The position numbers were made by a program, and so were the translations under genes. Positions 6,079-12,857 of a stretch of 12,857 bases of DNA are shown here, one piece after another. Position 1 is the first letter of the stretch; every line of letters starts with the position of its first letter. This stretch comes from Leptolyngbya sp. SIO4C5 (lineage in GTDB: Bacteria; Cyanobacteriota; Cyanobacteriia; Phormidesmidales; Phormidesmidaceae): the NCBI GenBank assembly GCA_010671965.1, contig JAAHIC010000053.1, forward strand, positions 1 through 12,857, given 5' to 3'. The notes beneath the pieces are model-generated. The model was given only the letters and a program-made list of their open reading frames with translations. It made no database searches and was not told the origin of the DNA.

Positions 6079-7176
6079 ATGTTAGTTAACCAACCTTGGC
6101 GACGGGCCTTAGAAACTATCTGTTTGCCAGTCGCGGCGCTGCTGGTCGCGATGGTGATTTTTGGCATCTTTTGTGCGATCGCCGGTGCGAATCCGTTTGG
6201 GGTCTATCAGTCCATTTACAAAGCCGCTTTTGGTAGCTGGAGCGCTTGGCAAAATACCCTGATTCGAGCAGCACCGCTGATGCTAACGGCGTTGTGTACG
6301 GCCTTGCCAGCCCGGCTGGGGCTGGTAATTATTGGTAATGAGGGCGCTTTGGTAATTGGCGGCTTGGCGGCGGTGCTGGTGGGGCTGAACCTGGGAACAA
6401 CGCTGCCTGCGCCTGCCGTACAGGTGGGAATGGCCCTGGGCGGAATTGTGGGCGGCGGGCTGTGGATTATGGCCGTGGGCGCGCTGCGACACTACCGGGG
6501 CGTAAATGAAACCATTAGCAGCTTGCTGATGAACTACATCGCGATCGCCATTTTGAACCATTTAGTTGAGGGGCCACTGCGGGATCCGGAGTTTGTCACC
6601 AAGCCCTCATCGCCAGAGCTGGCAGAAGCCCTATGGCTGGGCAACCTGCCCGCGACGCGAATTCACTTCGGTCTGCTCTACGGCCTGATTGCCTGCGTCA
6701 TTGCCTATGTGCTGATCCAGCGCACCACCTTTGGCTTTGCCGCCCGGACGGCAGGGGGCAATATCCGAGCGGCCCGGATTGCCGGACTGCCCGTAGGCAA
6801 GCTGACCCTAGCAATCTGCTTTTTGGGCGGCTCGGCGGCGGGTTTGGCAGGCATGGTGGAGGTAGCAGCGGTGCAGAAGCGAGTGAACGAGTCGCTGGTT
6901 TCTAACTATGGCTATGCCGGAATTTTGGTGGCCTTTGTGTCGCGGCACAATCCGTTGGCGACGATTCTAGTGGCGGTGCTGCTGGGAGGAATTTTAGCTA
7001 GCGGCGGCATTTTGCAGCGATCGCACAATTTGCCTGACGCCACGGTGCTGGTTTTTCAGGGTATTGTCTTTCTCTGCGTTTTGTATAGCGATTCACTCTA
7101 CAACCGCATTCCCTTTTTCCAGCAGCACCGGGTGGTTCAGGAGCGATCGGCGGCCCCTGTGGGCGGCAGCGCGTAG
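6079..7176 (+). CDS. BMP-type ABC transporter permease 1 (NupP-like)
   Basis: A 365-residue polytopic inner-membrane protein of the branched-chain-type permease family (BPD_transp_2). It has about eight to ten hydrophobic helices, the first at about 16-35. The conserved re-entrant motif is IIGNEGALVIGG (about 84-95), where relatives usually read NIGAEGQ. The cytoplasmic coupling segment is about 138-155 (RGVNETISSLLMNYIA). In the related guanosine and nucleoside importers, the longer permease of the pair comes first, as here. Together with the second permease it would form the channel fed by the binding protein upstream. ATG 6079 lacks a visible Shine-Dalgarno. The next gene begins 40 bases after the stop, consistent with one operon. 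The ligand cannot be told from the sequence. Confidence 0.9.
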   Translation: MLVNQPWRRALETICLPVAALLVAMVIFGIFCAIAGANPFGVYQSIYKAAFGSWSAWQNTLIRAAPLMLTALCTALPARLGLVIIGNEGALVIGGLAAVLVGLNLGTTLPAPAVQVGMALGGIVGGGLWIMAVGALRHYRGVNETISSLLMNYIAIAILNHLVEGPLRDPEFVTKPSSPELAEALWLGNLPATRIHFGLLYGLIACVIAYVLIQRTTFGFAARTAGGNIRAARIAGLPVGKLTLAICFLGGSAAGLAGMVEVAAVQKRVNESLVSNYGYAGILVAFVSRHNPLATILVAVLLGGILASGGILQRSHNLPDATVLVFQGIVFLCVLYSDSLYNRIPFFQQHRVVQERSAAPVGGSA

Positions 7177-7204
7177 CCAGTAAATCTGGAGTAAGTCAAT
7201 CTTT

Positions 7205-7209
7205 AGAGG
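7205..7209 (+). promoter_or_regulatory. Strong ribosome binding site of permease 2
   Basis: AGAGG stands 7 bases before ATG 7217, the clearest Shine-Dalgarno in the transporter cluster. It fixes the start of the second permease. The other two transporter genes lack such a site. Confidence 0.6.
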
Positions 7210-7216
7210 TAGGCAG

Positions 7217-8164
7217 ATGGCAGCCGAAGCATTGGGATGGTGGGGCGTACCGCTGGGCATCTTGGCCGGTACTTTGAGAGGCAGTGCCCCGTTTCTATTC
7301 GTCAGCTTGGGGGAGTGTCTGACGGAGAAAAGCGGCAAGATCAACTTGGGACTGGAAGGGACATTGTTGATGGGGGCGATGAGCGCCTACGGCGTTTCCT
7401 ATCTAACGCAGGACATGGTGGGGCCGGGGCTAGCCCCTTGGCTCGGCGTCCTGGCAGCAGGATGTTCTGGCATGGTGCTGGGGGCAATTCACGGCTGGCT
7501 GGCCCAGCAGCCGCGAGTCAACGATGTGGCAGTGGGCATTGCCATGATTATCTTTGGCAGCGGTCTAGCGTTCTTTTTGGGCAAACCCTTTATTCAGCCT
7601 CAGGCACCGCAGCTCATGACCTTTGATGTGGGCGGTTGGAGCAGTTCGCTGCCGGTGCAGTCGGCGCTGAAGCTCAGCCCTCTGTTTTTGATGGGGCTAG
7701 CGATCGCCCCTTTGATGCAGTGGTTTTTTCGGGCTACCCGCTGGGGACTCTATGTGCGAGCGGTGGGGGATAGCCCAGAGGCGGCTAGGGCTATGGGCAT
7801 CTCAATTTTTCAGGTGCGGATGCTGAGCATTATCGCTGGTAGCTTTTTAGCAGGCATTGGTGGAGCCTGTCTGTCGCTGTACTATCCGGGGGTGTGGACG
7901 GAGCGAATCTCTAGCGGTCAGGGCCTGATGGCGGTGGCGCTGGTGATTTTTGCCCGCTGGAATCCGATTCAGTGTCTCTGGGCGGCGCTGCTGTTTGGCG
8001 GTGCTCAGGCGATTGGCCCGGCTTTTCAGTCGGTGGGGATCGATGCGTATTACTATCTGTTTAATGCGGCTCCCTACATTCTGACGCTGCTAATCATGAT
8101 CATTACCTGTTCGCCGAAGCGGACGCTGATTGGCGCACCTGGGGCACTGGGCCAGGAAGATTAG
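7217..8164 (+). CDS. BMP-type ABC transporter permease 2 (NupQ-like)
   Basis: A 315-residue polytopic membrane protein, the shorter permease partner typical of nucleoside-type BMP importers. The signature KINLGLEGTLLMGA (about 41-54) is the canonical NIGLEG motif of this family. The coupling segment is about 97-116 (PRVNDVAVGIAMIIFGSG). A second conserved segment, SPEAARAMGIS, follows the central helices and matches the family's cytoplasmic loop contacting the ATPase. The start is fixed by an AGAGG ribosome site. The gene that should follow, encoding the double-domain ATPase, is absent: the next + strand gene is a glycosyltransferase 94 bases on. The ATPase must therefore be encoded elsewhere. 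Confidence 0.92.
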   Translation: MAAEALGWWGVPLGILAGTLRGSAPFLFVSLGECLTEKSGKINLGLEGTLLMGAMSAYGVSYLTQDMVGPGLAPWLGVLAAGCSGMVLGAIHGWLAQQPRVNDVAVGIAMIIFGSGLAFFLGKPFIQPQAPQLMTFDVGGWSSSLPVQSALKLSPLFLMGLAIAPLMQWFFRATRWGLYVRAVGDSPEAARAMGISIFQVRMLSIIAGSFLAGIGGACLSLYYPGVWTERISSGQGLMAVALVIFARWNPIQCLWAALLFGGAQAIGPAFQSVGIDAYYYLFNAAPYILTLLIMIITCSPKRTLIGAPGALGQED

Positions 8165-8258
8165 CGTTGAGCGGCTCGGCTTGCGGGCAACGGCTCTGAT
8201 TGGCCAGTAACGGGGGGTATAAGCCGCAGCAGGGTTAAAATCGCTTGGCTCACAGTTG

Positions 8259-9785
8259 ATGTCCGTGATTTTGAAGCAGATATTACCGCTGCTGGGACTG
8301 TTTGGGCTGCTGCGGCTCATCTTTTGGCTCAGCGCTTTTCCCAATCCTGACGAGGCCTACTATTGGCTCTGGGGCCAGCATCTCGACTGGTCATACTACG
8401 ACCATCCGCCCCTGCAGGCTTGGATTCAGGGCTTGTTCACCGCCGTACTGGGGCGATCGCTCTTTGTCCTGCGCCTGCCCAACCTGTTTACTAATCTGCT
8501 CTTCTTTTTTACCTACTATCGTATCTGCCGCTATCTCTACGGCCCGCAGGCCAAAACCGCTTTTAGCCTCGTCATAGCGTTAGTCCTGGCCTCACCCCTG
8601 TACTTTGTCTTTTTGGGGCTGGCCTGGCATGACCATCTGCTGATCACTTTTACCCTGATGGCGGGCTATGAATTCGTTCGCTTTGCTGATGGCTACGTAG
8701 CCAACGGGCAGGAGAAAAGTTGGCGACTGTACGCCACGGGAATGCTGCTCGGAATGGCCGGGCTGAGCAAATACAATGCGGTGTTTGTCTTGGCTGGCAT
8801 TGCAGCCGCGATCGCTTTCCATCCCAAACTTAGAAAACTGCTGCGCGATCGCCGTTTGTACCTAGCTCTAGGACTGGCCGCGCTCGCTTTCGTACCCGTT
8901 CTAGTGTGGAACGTGCTGAATGACTGGCAATCGTTCCAGTATTACGCCACTCGCAGCGTCGATGCCGGAGCAGCGGCGGGCTGGCAGCTTAAACCATTAG
9001 AGCCTGTAGGCTTCTGGCTGTTTTCAATTTTGCTGCTGTCGCCTGTGACCGCGTGGCTAATGGTGCAGGTGCTGACACCGTCGCGTGTTATTCCTGCTTT
9101 CTCCCAAACCGGCCAGCGATCGCTCTACCGCTGGCTTGCCCTTTGGAGCTTTGCCGTCCCCACCGTGAGCCTCAGCCTGATTGCCCTCTTTTCCACCGCG
9201 CTCTATTACTGGAACATCATGGCCTACCCGCTGCTGTTTCCCCTCATGCCTGCAGCGCTCTTATCCGAGCCAGAGTCTAGCGCGATCGCGCCGCCGCTGC
9301 GTCAGCGTCGCCTCTTCTGGATAGGACAAGGCTATGGCCTGCTGTTCGCCGTTCTGATTGTGTTTCACTACAGCGTTTTACCTATTTCCGCTCTCTTCAG
9401 CCGCGAAGCTGCCATTGTCGATCCAGATACCCGGATGCTGTTTGGCTGGCCCCAAGTCGTCACTGCCGTTCAGGCCCAGTCGCCCAGTCCCAACACCTTC
9501 CTTGCTACCACTGACTACCGTTCCGCCTCAGCTCTTGCCTACGGGCTGAACCAACCCGACGTGTTTGCCCTCAGCGATCGCCGTGACCAGTTCGACATTT
9601 GGGCCGCTCGCACCGATCTATCTGGCCGCGACGCCCTGCTGCTTTGGGATGACTGGCACCCGCTAACGCCGGAACTGCGATCGCACTTCCAAGCGATCGC
9701 CCCGCTTCAAACCCTGACGGTGCAGAGGCTGGGCATCTTCATTAAGCGCTACTATCTCAGCCGTGGAACTGGGTTTAAGCCTTAA
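8259..9785 (+). CDS. GT39-type membrane glycosyltransferase (PMT_2 / ArnT-like)
   Basis: A 508-residue integral membrane protein of the GT-C fold, with about ten or more hydrophobic segments. The first loop carries the catalytic-type acidic motif NPDEAYYW (Asp31-Glu32), then YYDHPPLQAW (about 46-55), both diagnostic of the dolichyl-phosphate-mannose / ArnT-like family (PMT_2 domain). The C-terminal 130 residues are more soluble and probably extracytoplasmic. Members transfer a sugar from a polyprenyl-phosphate donor to lipid or protein acceptors on the outer face of the membrane; donor and acceptor cannot be told here. The frame opens at TTG 8256, but ATG 8259 follows directly and was chosen. 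The gene is 94 bases after the second permease on the same strand, so read-through from the transporter is possible, though the function does not fit. Eight HIP1 octamers lie inside it. Confidence 0.87.
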   Translation: MSVILKQILPLLGLFGLLRLIFWLSAFPNPDEAYYWLWGQHLDWSYYDHPPLQAWIQGLFTAVLGRSLFVLRLPNLFTNLLFFFTYYRICRYLYGPQAKTAFSLVIALVLASPLYFVFLGLAWHDHLLITFTLMAGYEFVRFADGYVANGQEKSWRLYATGMLLGMAGLSKYNAVFVLAGIAAAIAFHPKLRKLLRDRRLYLALGLAALAFVPVLVWNVLNDWQSFQYYATRSVDAGAAAGWQLKPLEPVGFWLFSILLLSPVTAWLMVQVLTPSRVIPAFSQTGQRSLYRWLALWSFAVPTVSLSLIALFSTALYYWNIMAYPLLFPLMPAALLSEPESSAIAPPLRQRRLFWIGQGYGLLFAVLIVFHYSVLPISALFSREAAIVDPDTRMLFGWPQVVTAVQAQSPSPNTFLATTDYRSASALAYGLNQPDVFALSDRRDQFDIWAARTDLSGRDALLLWDDWHPLTPELRSHFQAIAPLQTLTVQRLGIFIKRYYLSRGTGFKP

Positions 9786-9897
9786 GCCAGATGGGGAGAA
9801 GTGGCGATCGCCCGCAGCCAGAACAGAAAAGATAATCGCAGAAACTAACCTTACGCAACCACCTACTACCCCGTCTCCCTAACCTTGTCTCCAAATC

Positions 9898-10422
9898 TTA
9901 CGAACTCACCGCCGCCATCTCTGGCTGTTCCACCGTCTCCACTGCCTTTCCCTGCACCGTCAGCACTGAACAATCTGCATGGTGCATGACGTAGTTGCTG
10001 ACGCTGCCCAAGAGCAGTTCGCTCAGTCCGCTCCGGCCTCGACGTCCCATCATGATCAAATCCGCTCGCCACTGCTGCGCCGTATTGCAAATAGCACGGC
10101 TGGGATCGCCCACTGCCTGACTGCACATTACCGTTAGCCCTTCACTTCTAGCCGACTGGCTATACCAGTTCAGCAGGTTTTCGCCCTGCTCCTTCGCCAC
10201 TTGCCACTGGTTGACATAGTTCTGAAAAGACTCAGTTGCCAGCATGGAGTGCATACCGTCATTGGTAATGTAGAGCGGATTGGGATATCCCCCGTCTAGC
10301 GGCAGCAGGACGTGAAAGAAATGAAGCTGCGCTTTTAGAGCCTTGGCTAGCGCGATCGCCTCATCAGCCACCGACTGACTGTGCTCTGAATTATCAACGG
10401 CAACTAGAATTCTCTGCATCAT
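9898..10422 (-). CDS. Universal stress protein (UspA family)
   Basis: A 174-residue cytosolic protein with one UspA domain. The N-terminal strand ILVAVDNSEHS (Asp10) contacts adenine in ATP-binding members. The phosphate loop G-x2-G-x9-G-S is intact (Gly126, Gly129, Gly139, Ser140), so ATP binding is expected. It exceeds the usual 140-150 residues because of a longer middle segment (about 40-75) and an acidic tail (about 160-174). Family members act in responses to starvation, oxidative or osmotic stress through ATP-dependent partner binding; the target here is unknown. Two adjacent ATGs (10422 and 10419) are possible starts; a GGGAAG lies 8 bases upstream of the first. The gene is convergent with the GT39 gene (112-bp gap) and divergent from the desaturase gene. 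Confidence 0.92.
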   Translation of the reverse strand: MMQRILVAVDNSEHSQSVADEAIALAKALKAQLHFFHVLLPLDGGYPNPLYITNDGMHSMLATESFQNYVNQWQVAKEQGENLLNWYSQSARSEGLTVMCSQAVGDPSRAICNTAQQWRADLIMMGRRGRSGLSELLLGSVSNYVMHHADCSVLTVQGKAVETVEQPEMAAVSS

Positions 10423-10650
10423 GACTCATCTTCCCAAGCAAACCAGCAAGGTAGCCTTGGCTGCCAATGCCACCCCCTTATCTCTACTATTAGCTAAGCG
10501 ATCGCGGTCTGTGTCCAAAAAGCCAAGATTCTTTGAAGTTGCTGCCAGCCATCAGCTTTTCTGATGTGAGTAAAGCTGCCAGGAAAGCTAACTCTGCTTT
10601 AACTTTGAGTATGATAAGCTTCGAGAAAAGTAAAGAACTTTAACATATCT
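10423..10650. promoter_or_regulatory. Divergent spacer usp / desaturase
   Basis: This 228-bp spacer holds the promoters of both flanking genes. It contains a HIP1 octamer (10498-10505), a small perfect hairpin CATCAG-CTTTT-CTGATG (10550-10566) and a TATGAT (10610-10615) that could be a -10 for the desaturase without a good -35. The last 60 bases before the desaturase start are A+T-rich, as expected of a promoter and leader. No reading frame worth reporting was seen. Confidence 0.4.
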
Positions 10651-11460
10651 GTGACTATTGCAATTTCTGCGTCGCCCCGCCCTCGCTGGTCAGTCATCGT
10701 TCCTACTGTCGTTTTGCACCTGCTGACGCTGTCGGCTTTGCTGCCCAGCAACTTTAGCTGGACTGCCGTCGGTGTGGCTCTCTTTTTGCACTGGGTCACA
10801 ATCGGGCTAGGCATTGCTTTGGGGTTTCATCGATTGGCTAGCCACCGCAGCTTACAGGTACCCAAGTGGTTGGAGTATTTTTTCATCTTTTGCGGCACCT
10901 TGGCCGGGCAGGGCGCTGTCTTCGGCTGGGTGGGATATCACCGCATTCACCACTTGCACACCGATCAGCCCCTCGATCCCCATAGTTCACGCGAAGGGTT
11001 TTGGTGGAGTCATATTAACTGGCTCATGCATGAAGTGCCCACCAAGCCCGAAGTCCCCCGCATTACTAAAGATATTGCCGACGATCCGTTTTATCAGTTT
11101 TGCCACAATCACTACATCACGCTGCAGTTAGGGCTAGCGGTGCTGCTATACGCTTTGGGCGGTTGGCCGTTTGTCGTGTGGGGCATTTTAGTGCGGCTGT
11201 TTGTGGGCTTCCATTGCACCTGCCTAGTCAACAGTGCCTGCCACAAATTTGGCTACCGCACGCACGTAACCGACGAAGCTTCGACCAACTGCTGGTGGGT
11301 AGCACTGCTGACCTACGGCGAAGGCTGGCACAACAATCATCATGCCTGCCAGTCCTCGGCCTGCAACTGGACAAAATGGTGGGAACTGGATATCACCTGG
11401 CTTACCATTCGCTTTTTGCAGTCCGTTGGTCTGGCGACCAAGGTAAAGCTGGCTAAGTAA
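10651..11460 (+). CDS. Acyl-lipid delta-9 fatty acid desaturase (DesC-like)
   Basis: A 269-residue membrane di-iron desaturase that would introduce the first double bond (delta-9) into membrane-lipid acyl chains, controlling fluidity. Three histidine boxes are present: HRLASH (60-65), HRIHH (97-101) and HNNHH (227-231). NSACH (194-198) supplies the further Asn/His ligand pattern of stearoyl-CoA-desaturase-type enzymes. Paired hydrophobic segments lie at about 14-55 and 155-190. Length and box spacing fit cyanobacterial DesC rather than the longer DesA/B/D enzymes. The sequence after the third box (HHACQSSACNWTKWWE) departs from the common HHAF..SARHGL.WWE pattern, so positional specificity is less sure and a DesC paralogue is possible. 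Start is GTG 10651 with no clear Shine-Dalgarno. It converges on the GH13 gene with a 12-base gap. Confidence 0.9.
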   Translation: MTIAISASPRPRWSVIVPTVVLHLLTLSALLPSNFSWTAVGVALFLHWVTIGLGIALGFHRLASHRSLQVPKWLEYFFIFCGTLAGQGAVFGWVGYHRIHHLHTDQPLDPHSSREGFWWSHINWLMHEVPTKPEVPRITKDIADDPFYQFCHNHYITLQLGLAVLLYALGGWPFVVWGILVRLFVGFHCTCLVNSACHKFGYRTHVTDEASTNCWWVALLTYGEGWHNNHHACQSSACNWTKWWELDITWLTIRFLQSVGLATKVKLAK

Positions 11461-11472
11461 TTTTGAGAAAAG

Positions 11473-12801
11473 TCAGTTTGAGCCAGAGGGACACTGCTGC
11501 CAGGAATCGCGGACAAAATAGAGGGCATCGCGTCCGCTAATTTGCAAGCCGCCTCGCTCCCAGCTACCCCAGCGCGTCACGTATTTTTTGCCGTTGCTGC
11601 GCTGTTCAATCGCCACCTTAAAGTCGTGGCGCAGTTCCCGGTAGCAGCCCTCTAGGTTAGAGCGCGTCAGGTCTAAAACTGGCGTGTCGAATTGCTCAGC
11701 TGCCTTATTGACGACAAAAAAGCCCTCCGTTCCTCGCTCTAGCAGCAGCACTGTCGAACTGTCGATCGCAGCTAAAACGGACTCCTCTACGTTTTGACCT
11801 GCCTCGGCTCGCTGCCGCATTATCTGCCGAAACTGGACGCCATAGGGAACGTAAGGAACTTTGGCATTATCCGGGCCGAAGATCAGGGGCGTGCCTGACT
11901 GGCGGGCTAGCACATAGGCCGTCGCTAAGTGAGCATCGGTCGGTTCGTCATAGGGATTAATGGCGTAGTCATTCAGCGCCAGGATGGTGTCGTGGTTGTG
12001 GCCAAAGGTGACGCTGTGGGGATCGGCTATGGCGGCAGGAAGGCGCAGCGATCGCAAATCCCCTCCAAAACTGAAAGCCGTCCTCATAGCGTTGTAGAGA
12101 ACAAAATCAGTGACCGCAGCGATCCAGTTATAGTCTTCGGGCCGGGTGTCGCTGTCGGTAATCACTTCTAGATAATTCCAGGTTTCTCCCTGACTGGCCT
12201 GATTGATGTAGTCGATATAGGCCGTTTTGATGGTGCTGGCAGGAATGTGCTTAGCCGCATCCACGCGAAAACCGTCTATGCCTAAATCTAAAAGCTTTTG
12301 TAAATAGGCTTGCTGCAGTGCCTGGACGTTGGGCCGAGTTTGGTTGAGATCGGGCAGTCCCCCCAGCCAGCAGTCGGTTTCTGAAGTGCGATCGCCGTCG
12401 CCGTAATCAATTTCGCAGCGATTGTTGAAATCTGCCGGGGAGAACTGAGGAAAGCCCAGGGTGGCATACTCCGGCAGGTTTGCCATATGGTTCAGCACCA
12501 CGTCGGCAATCACCTGCACCTGGCAGCCGTGGGCAGTGGCGATCAGCGCCCGTAAATCTGCCTCAGAGCCGCGCCCCTCAATCACGCTGTAGTCAATTGG
12601 CTGATAGCGGGCCCACCAGTTAGGGCTAGGGTGAGACTTTTGCGCGGGAGCAATTTGAATGTGGGAGTAGCCTTGTTCGGCTAGCTGGCAGACAGCCCTT
12701 TCAACTTCGCGGTAGGGCTGGTCGAAGGCACAGGGCCATTTCATTCTCACAGAAGCTTTCATATGATAAGGTTTCAGGCTGTACCGAGTCTCTGGGAACA
12801 T
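11473..12801 (-). CDS. GH13 alpha-amylase-like glycoside hydrolase
   Basis: An alpha-amylase-family enzyme of up to 442 residues with no signal peptide, so probably cytoplasmic and acting on glycogen or maltodextrin. The barrel motifs are in order: DVVLNH (about 100-105), GFRVDAAKH with the nucleophile Asp at about 181, YLEVI with the acid Glu at about 212, and FGHNHD with the transition-state Asp at about 271. The catalytic triad is complete. WWARYQPIDYSV near residue 62 matches the substrate-cleft segment of alpha-amylases. A short all-beta C-terminal domain follows from about 360. The start is uncertain: ATG 12801, ATG 12762 or ATG 12744 are possible, and the frame stays open to the window end without another start codon. 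A start at 12801 would collide head-on with a possible + strand gene. The exact cleavage product is not predictable here. Confidence 0.87.
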   Translation of the reverse strand: MFPETRYSLKPYHMKASVRMKWPCAFDQPYREVERAVCQLAEQGYSHIQIAPAQKSHPSPNWWARYQPIDYSVIEGRGSEADLRALIATAHGCQVQVIADVVLNHMANLPEYATLGFPQFSPADFNNRCEIDYGDGDRTSETDCWLGGLPDLNQTRPNVQALQQAYLQKLLDLGIDGFRVDAAKHIPASTIKTAYIDYINQASQGETWNYLEVITDSDTRPEDYNWIAAVTDFVLYNAMRTAFSFGGDLRSLRLPAAIADPHSVTFGHNHDTILALNDYAINPYDEPTDAHLATAYVLARQSGTPLIFGPDNAKVPYVPYGVQFRQIMRQRAEAGQNVEESVLAAIDSSTVLLLERGTEGFFVVNKAAEQFDTPVLDLTRSNLEGCYRELRHDFKVAIEQRSNGKKYVTRWGSWERGGLQISGRDALYFVRDSWQQCPSGSN

Positions 12802-12802
12802 G

Positions 12803-12857
12803 ATGAGTCTGCCTGTCCAACTTGCAACGGAACGCCTCGAGATCTTAGAGGTCTTTG
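12803..12857 (+). CDS. Possible start of a + strand gene (cut by window end)
   Basis: ATG ATG at 12800-12805 opens a frame reading (M)MSLPVQLATERLEILEVF that is uninterrupted to the window end. GGGA at 12794-12797 is a possible ribosome site for the second ATG. The peptide looks like a normal, soluble protein N-terminus, but only 18-19 codons are visible and the family is not recognised. If real, it runs divergently from the GH13 gene, almost back to back. Confidence 0.35.
   Translation, partial: MSLPVQLATERLEILEVF

Larger units (their letters stand above)
1276..12395. repeat. HIP1 octamers (GCGATCGC), dispersed
   Basis: At least 22 copies of the palindrome GCGATCGC begin at 1276, 3194, 4099, 4645, 4658, 6175, 6541, 7017, 7700, 8453, 8808, 8845, 9116, 9282, 9574, 9677, 9693, 9804, 10352, 10498, 12048 and 12388. 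A given octamer is expected about once per 65 kb at even base composition, so this is a large excess. Most copies are inside genes. They are unevenly spread: eight fall in the GT39 gene and none in the binding-protein gene. Two adjacent copies form the sigma gene terminator. Confidence 0.9.

Noticed and set aside
10550..10566. Small hairpin CATCAG-CTTTT-CTGATG in the usp/desaturase spacer
   Set aside because: The stem is only 6 bp, no T-run follows, and it is not at a gene end; it is noted in the spacer entry but not claimed as a terminator or operator.
10541..10582. Direct repeat GCTGCCAG at 10541 and 10575
   Set aside because: An 8-base match in a C/G-biased sequence is expected by chance.
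11929..12171. 80-codon + strand frame antisense to the GH13 gene
   Set aside because: It covers the region coding the catalytic GH13 motifs on the other strand, so it is a shadow frame.
1..12857. CRISPR arrays, insertion sequences, tRNA/rRNA genes, phage or toxin-antitoxin genes
   Set aside because: No spaced direct-repeat array, transposase motif, cloverleaf, or toxin/antitoxin-like gene pair was seen in the spacers or genes.

Overview
The window comes from a cyanobacterium. The octamer GCGATCGC (HIP1, a hallmark of many cyanobacterial genomes) occurs at least 22 times in 12.9 kb. The gene content agrees: a group 2 sigma factor with the cyanobacterial sequence signature, a DUF3611 protein related to plastid TIC21, and an acyl-lipid delta-9 desaturase. 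The fairly high G+C and HIP1 density would suit a Leptolyngbya/Nodosilinea-like lineage, but genus cannot be read from the sequence. No tRNA, rRNA, CRISPR array, transposase, phage gene or attachment site was seen; this is ordinary chromosomal core with small intergenic surprises.

Layout, left to right. The 3' end of an endonuclease III gene (nth, +) converges on tldD (-). A divergent spacer separates tldD from a DUF3611 membrane protein gene (+), which converges on mtnP (5'-methylthioadenosine phosphorylase, -). A spacer of about 290 bp then leads to a compact unit: a sigma-70-like promoter, a 41-codon membrane-peptide gene and a strong intrinsic terminator. The start codon of a group 2 sigma factor gene follows only 33 bases after the terminator's T-run. 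The sigma gene ends in a second intrinsic terminator whose two arms are HIP1 octamers. Next comes a three-gene + strand cluster for a BMP-family (nucleoside/purine-type) ABC importer: a Tat-type substrate-binding protein and two permeases, with no ATPase gene. A GT39-type membrane glycosyltransferase gene follows on the same strand, then a convergent universal stress protein gene (-). A 228-bp divergent spacer separates the latter from a delta-9 desaturase gene (+), which converges on a GH13 alpha-amylase-like gene (-). A possible + strand gene begins at the right edge.

Functional reading. Most genes are housekeeping or stress-related: DNA repair (Nth), peptide processing (TldD), MTA/purine salvage (MtnP), nucleoside-type uptake (BMP cluster), adaptive transcription (sigma factor), membrane fluidity (desaturase) and glucan metabolism (GH13). 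No single multi-gene novel system is evident. The best candidate for something undescribed is the promoter - 41-aa peptide - terminator unit immediately in front of the sigma factor gene, where read-through at the hairpin could set sigma factor expression.

Several starts were revised from the longest reading frame. tldD is best started at ATG 1532 rather than TTG 1556, mtnP at GTG 3147 (well-placed GGAG), sigma at ATG 3652 rather than TTG 3643, and the GT39 gene at ATG 8259 rather than TTG 8256.
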